Assembly (NCBI GenBank): GCA_023249205.1
Contig: JAHFDC010000026.1
Location: 1-7,739 of the forward strand
Source of the DNA: Candidatus Methylomirabilota bacterium
GTDB taxonomy: Bacteria; Methylomirabilota; Methylomirabilia; Methylomirabilales; JACPAU01
Direction of reading: 5' to 3'
Length of the DNA: 7,739 nt
How positions within the stretch are numbered: the first letter of the stretch is position 1; each line of letters starts with the position of its first letter. Positions 5,388 through 7,739 of the stretch are shown here, one piece after another. The notes beneath the pieces were generated by a model that saw nothing but the letters and a program-made list of their open reading frames with translations, ran no database searches and was not told where the DNA came from. Both the position numbers and the translations under genes were made by a program.

Positions 5388-5440
5388 CGCGGGAGCCCGC
5401 CCGCCCCGCGAACCGCCCGCCACCTGCCGCCAGGAGTGCG

Positions 5441-6964
5441 ATGCAGCCCGCCGACCACAAGGCCGACGCGGCCCTTCTACGCCCCTACGTCACCAACCTG
5501 GACCGGCCCGTCTTCGCCCTCCGGAACCTGCCGGAGGAGGTGGTGGCGGTCCTCTTCGCCTACTACAGCCGCAGCCGCGAGACCCTCCGCGCCAACCTCC
5601 TGAGGCTTCTCCGCGAGGGGGACCTGGACCTGGCGGGAGGGGTGCGCCCGGAGGAGCCGGACGACCAGGGGCTGGCCGCCGCCAGCGAGAAGGCGCGGCA
5701 GTTCCACGAGAAGTGGGTGGTCGGGTACGGGCACGCCTCGGTGGCCGAGCACGCCGTGGCCCACCTGGCGCTGGAGGACGTCTCCATCCTCGCCAGCAAG
5801 GTGGTGGAGGACATGCGCCTGGCCGCCTACACGGAGAAGTCCACCCGCTACGTCGTCTTCGAGAAGGAGCGCTACTATCGGCCGGCCGCCATCATGGCCT
5901 CGCCCCTGGCGCCCCGCTACCGCGAGACGGCGGAGTGGCTGCTCGAGACCTATAGCCGCCTCAGCCCGGAGGTGACACGGAAGATCATGGCGGAGCGGCC
6001 TCCGGCCCCCGGACAGAGCCCGAAGGGGCACGAGACGGCCTGCCGCGCGCAGGCCTGCGACCTCCTCCGGTATTTCCTTCCGACGGCCACCCTCACCAAC
6101 ATCGGGATGACGATCAACGGGCGGGCCCTGGAGCATCTTCTGAGCAAGATGCTTTCTCACCCGTTGGCCGAGGTCCGGGACCTGGCCACGGCCATGAAAG
6201 TGGAAGCCCTGCACGTCATCCCCACGCTGATCAAGTACGCCGCGCCCAACGCCTACATGCAGGAGACCCCCAAGGCGGTGACGGCGCTCGTGAACGAGGT
6301 GGCCGGGCAGACCGAGCCTGCCCCGACGAGGGGCGTCCGCCTCCTCCGCGCCCCCGAGGAGGCCGAGACCCATTTGGCTGCCGCGATCCTCTACACCGCC
6401 TCGCGCCTGCCCTACGAGCAACTGCTCGGGGAGGTGCGGAAGCAGCCCCAGGAGGTCCGGGGGCGAGTCATCACGGAGTACCTGGCGCGGCGCGGGCCCC
6501 ACGATGCCCCGCTGCGAGCGCTCGAGCACCTGACCTACACCTTCGAGGTCCTGGTGGACTTCGGCGCCTATCGCGACCTGCAGCGCCACCGGATGGCCAT
6601 GCAACTACGGCAGCCGCTGACCCCGGAGCATGGCTACGAGATGCCGGAGGAGGCGGAGCGCCACGGCTTCGCCGCTCCCTTCCGCGAGGGGATGGCACGC
6701 GCGGCCGATGCCTACGTGGCCCTCGCCCCTCAGTTCCCTGAGGAGGCCGCCTACGTCCTGCCGCTCGCCACCCGCGTCCGGCTCCTCTTCACCTGGAACC
6801 TCCGCGAGCTCCATCACTTCATCGCGCTCCGCTCCGGCAAGCAGGGCCACCCCGCCTACCGCCGCATCGCCCAGCAAACGTTCCGCGAGCTGGAGCGGGT
6901 CCACCCCTTCCTTGCGTCCTTCGTCCGGGTGGACCTGAAGGACTACGACCTCGCCCGCTCCTAA
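5441..6964 (+). CDS. tandem ThyX-like (FAD-dependent thymidylate synthase family) protein, two-domain
   Basis: The 507-residue protein is about twice the length of normal ThyX (about 220-250) and contains two ThyX-like halves. The N-terminal half has GHASVAEHAV (97-106), then EDMRLAAYTEKSTRY (123-137), and LPTATLTNIGMTINGRALEH (213-232). The C-terminal half has LEHLTYTFEVLVDFG (361-375), YRDLQRHRMAMQLRQPLTPE (377-396), and LFTWNLRELHHFIALR (449-464). ThyX makes dTMP from dUMP using methylenetetrahydrofolate, FAD and NADPH. Its signature RHRxxSxNExSxR is split here: RHR is kept only in the C-half (382-384), whereas ExSxR plus Tyr is kept only in the N-half (Glu132, Ser134, Arg136, Tyr137). Family membership is firm; whether it still makes dTMP is uncertain. 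The ATG at 5441 follows AGGAG (5432-5436). It is probably co-transcribed with the GNAT gene. Confidence 0.85.
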   Translation: MQPADHKADAALLRPYVTNLDRPVFALRNLPEEVVAVLFAYYSRSRETLRANLLRLLREGDLDLAGGVRPEEPDDQGLAAASEKARQFHEKWVVGYGHASVAEHAVAHLALEDVSILASKVVEDMRLAAYTEKSTRYVVFEKERYYRPAAIMASPLAPRYRETAEWLLETYSRLSPEVTRKIMAERPPAPGQSPKGHETACRAQACDLLRYFLPTATLTNIGMTINGRALEHLLSKMLSHPLAEVRDLATAMKVEALHVIPTLIKYAAPNAYMQETPKAVTALVNEVAGQTEPAPTRGVRLLRAPEEAETHLAAAILYTASRLPYEQLLGEVRKQPQEVRGRVITEYLARRGPHDAPLRALEHLTYTFEVLVDFGAYRDLQRHRMAMQLRQPLTPEHGYEMPEEAERHGFAAPFREGMARAADAYVALAPQFPEEAAYVLPLATRVRLLFTWNLRELHHFIALRSGKQGHPAYRRIAQQTFRELERVHPFLASFVRVDLKDYDLARS

Positions 6965-7020
6965 CCCGGAACTGGTGGACAAGAGTTAGGCGATCTCTGG
7001 CTTCTTTGCGGTGCTGGCCC

Positions 7021-7563
7021 ATGGAATCAATAATTGCAGACCTTAGATCATGGTTTCTGCGTAGGGAGGCTGCGCTCCGTATCTTCGCTGAGCACGATTC
7101 GCGGGTTGAAGGGTGGTTCAAAGGGGAAATGCTTCTTTCCATGGACTGGCTCCGCCGGGAGCACCGGATTGAGAGCTTCGAACGGGAGTTTACCCTAGGA
7201 GATAAGGGATGGGGAAAGAAGAACCAGCGTAAGGTTGATTTCCGCGTTCAGATTCAAGGGAAGCATTATCTGTGCGAGCTCAAAGCCGTCTGTACCAGCC
7301 AGGCATACGGTACGGGTCGAGATATCGACTTCTACTTTCGTCCGCATTCGAAGGTTGGCCTGTGGAAGGACTTCCGAAAGCTGGAATCGCTGCCAAGGGA
7401 GGAGTCACCCTGGATTGTTAGCTTCATATACCCCGCGCCAACGCGTGAAAGGTGGAACCAGACTCTCCTGAAATGGCAGGAATCAATCGGCGAATGGAAG
7501 TGCGTCACCTCCCTTCAGGACTATCCGGACTGGCTGTTTGTCGCCTGCTGGAAGCTGCGTTGA
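7021..7563 (+). CDS. hypothetical protein, putative PD-(D/E)XK nuclease-like fold, low-GC island gene
   Basis: The 180-residue product is not a family I recognise. A candidate nuclease core is RKVDFRVQIQGKHYLCELKA (residues 70-89). There Asp73 ends one beta strand and Glu86-x-Lys88 ends the next, the spacing of PD-(D/E)XK nucleases; an upstream Glu (Glu30 or Glu36) in a helix could be the fourth acidic residue. Basic and aromatic segments follow (FYFRPHSKVGLWKDFRKLES), then a strand WIVSFIYPAP. Enzymes of this fold cut or repair nucleic acids. The first 120 bases have 60 G+C, about 50%, against about 75% in thyX next door, with unlike codon use (many A/T third bases), which points to recent transfer. 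The ATG at 7021 has no clear ribosome binding site; an in-frame TTG at 7006 is an alternative. No methylase or other phage gene is seen nearby. Confidence 0.7.
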   Translation: MESIIADLRSWFLRREAALRIFAEHDSRVEGWFKGEMLLSMDWLRREHRIESFEREFTLGDKGWGKKNQRKVDFRVQIQGKHYLCELKAVCTSQAYGTGRDIDFYFRPHSKVGLWKDFRKLESLPREESPWIVSFIYPAPTRERWNQTLLKWQESIGEWKCVTSLQDYPDWLFVACWKLR

Positions 7564-7599
7564 CCAGCGGGTCAGGAGATAGGTCGCGGGAGGTGCGCC

Positions 7600-7739
7600 C
7601 TAAGGGGCGAGCTCGTAGCCGACGGGGCCGAGTTCGAGGCGGCCGTGGGCGGGGGCGGTGTACTTGACCTTCGCCATGGGGGAGTCCATGGCGATTACGG
7701 GCACCCTCATTTCTCGCAGGAGGCGGTTGCTGGCGTCGT
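7600..7739 (-). CDS. C-terminal end of an unidentified minus-strand protein, 5' truncated by the window
   Basis: Reading leftwards from 7737 to the TAG at 7600-7602 gives 45 residues, beginning DASNRLLREMRVPVIAMDSP and ending GRLELGPVGYELAP. The frame is open to the window edge, and base composition returns to the high-GC level of the chromosome, with third positions mainly G or C. The alternation of short strands and Gly/Pro turns suggests the end of a globular cytoplasmic enzyme, but I recognise no family. It converges with the nuclease-like gene, 36 bases between the two stops. Confidence 0.55.
   Translation of the reverse strand, partial: DASNRLLREMRVPVIAMDSPMAKVKYTAPAHGRLELGPVGYELAP

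Noticed and set aside
5388..5410. CGCGGG/CCCGCG inverted repeat between the GNAT and ThyX-like genes
   Set aside because: Six-base G+C complementarity is common at this composition; there is no T tract and no other sign of regulation.
5477..6604. Minus-strand open frame of about 375 codons over the ThyX-like gene
   Set aside because: A shadow of the ThyX-like gene, rich in Gly, His, Leu and Arg with no family features.
7561..7574. TGACC/GGTCA inverted repeat at the end of the nuclease-like gene
   Set aside because: Five base pairs, overlapping the stop codon, with no T tract; too weak to call a terminator or attachment site.

Overview
The window is GC-rich bacterial chromosome (a hand count of 6661-6720 gives 45 G+C of 60). 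Genes are tightly packed, GTG starts are frequent and most genes have strong Shine-Dalgarno sequences. A TatA-type translocase subunit, a GGDEF signalling fragment and a ThyX-type thymidylate synthase suit a free-living bacterium. The style resembles high-GC uncultured lineages such as Methylomirabilota/Rokubacteria, but nothing here fixes the phylum, so that is a guess.

Layout. Left edge: the last 50 residues of a GGDEF-type (diguanylate cyclase-like) protein, then a HAD-family phosphatase with no visible ribosome binding site. A very small minus-strand single-pass membrane ORF (955-1041) sits between the phosphatase and a LysE/RhtB-type exporter. Converging on the exporter is a minus-strand cluster, in order of transcription: a coiled-coil protein (2808-2506), a second small helical protein (2489-2214) and a two-CBS-domain protein (2184-1783). 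Upstream of it, also on minus, is tatA, whose product carries a C-terminal four-cysteine zinc ribbon. Between tatA and the cluster lies a hairpin plus T-tract that reads as a terminator for plus-strand transcription, although no plus-strand gene precedes it.

The 234-base divergent region 3340-3573 holds two good sigma70-type promoters, one for tatA (minus) and one for a zinc-dependent dehydrogenase (plus). Each is associated with an inverted repeat that could be an operator. The plus-strand run continues with a GNAT acetyltransferase and a 507-residue protein made of two ThyX-like halves. In that protein the ThyX signature motif appears to be divided, with one part kept in each half. Last comes a roughly 50% GC gene (7021-7563) for a putative PD-(D/E)XK nuclease-like protein, probably acquired by transfer, and then the 3' end of an unidentified minus-strand gene.

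No single pathway links the genes. The most distinctive items are the tandem ThyX with complementary motif remnants, the TatA-zinc ribbon fusion, the small membrane ORF and the low-GC orphan nuclease-like gene. No RNA genes, CRISPR arrays or insertion sequences were seen.
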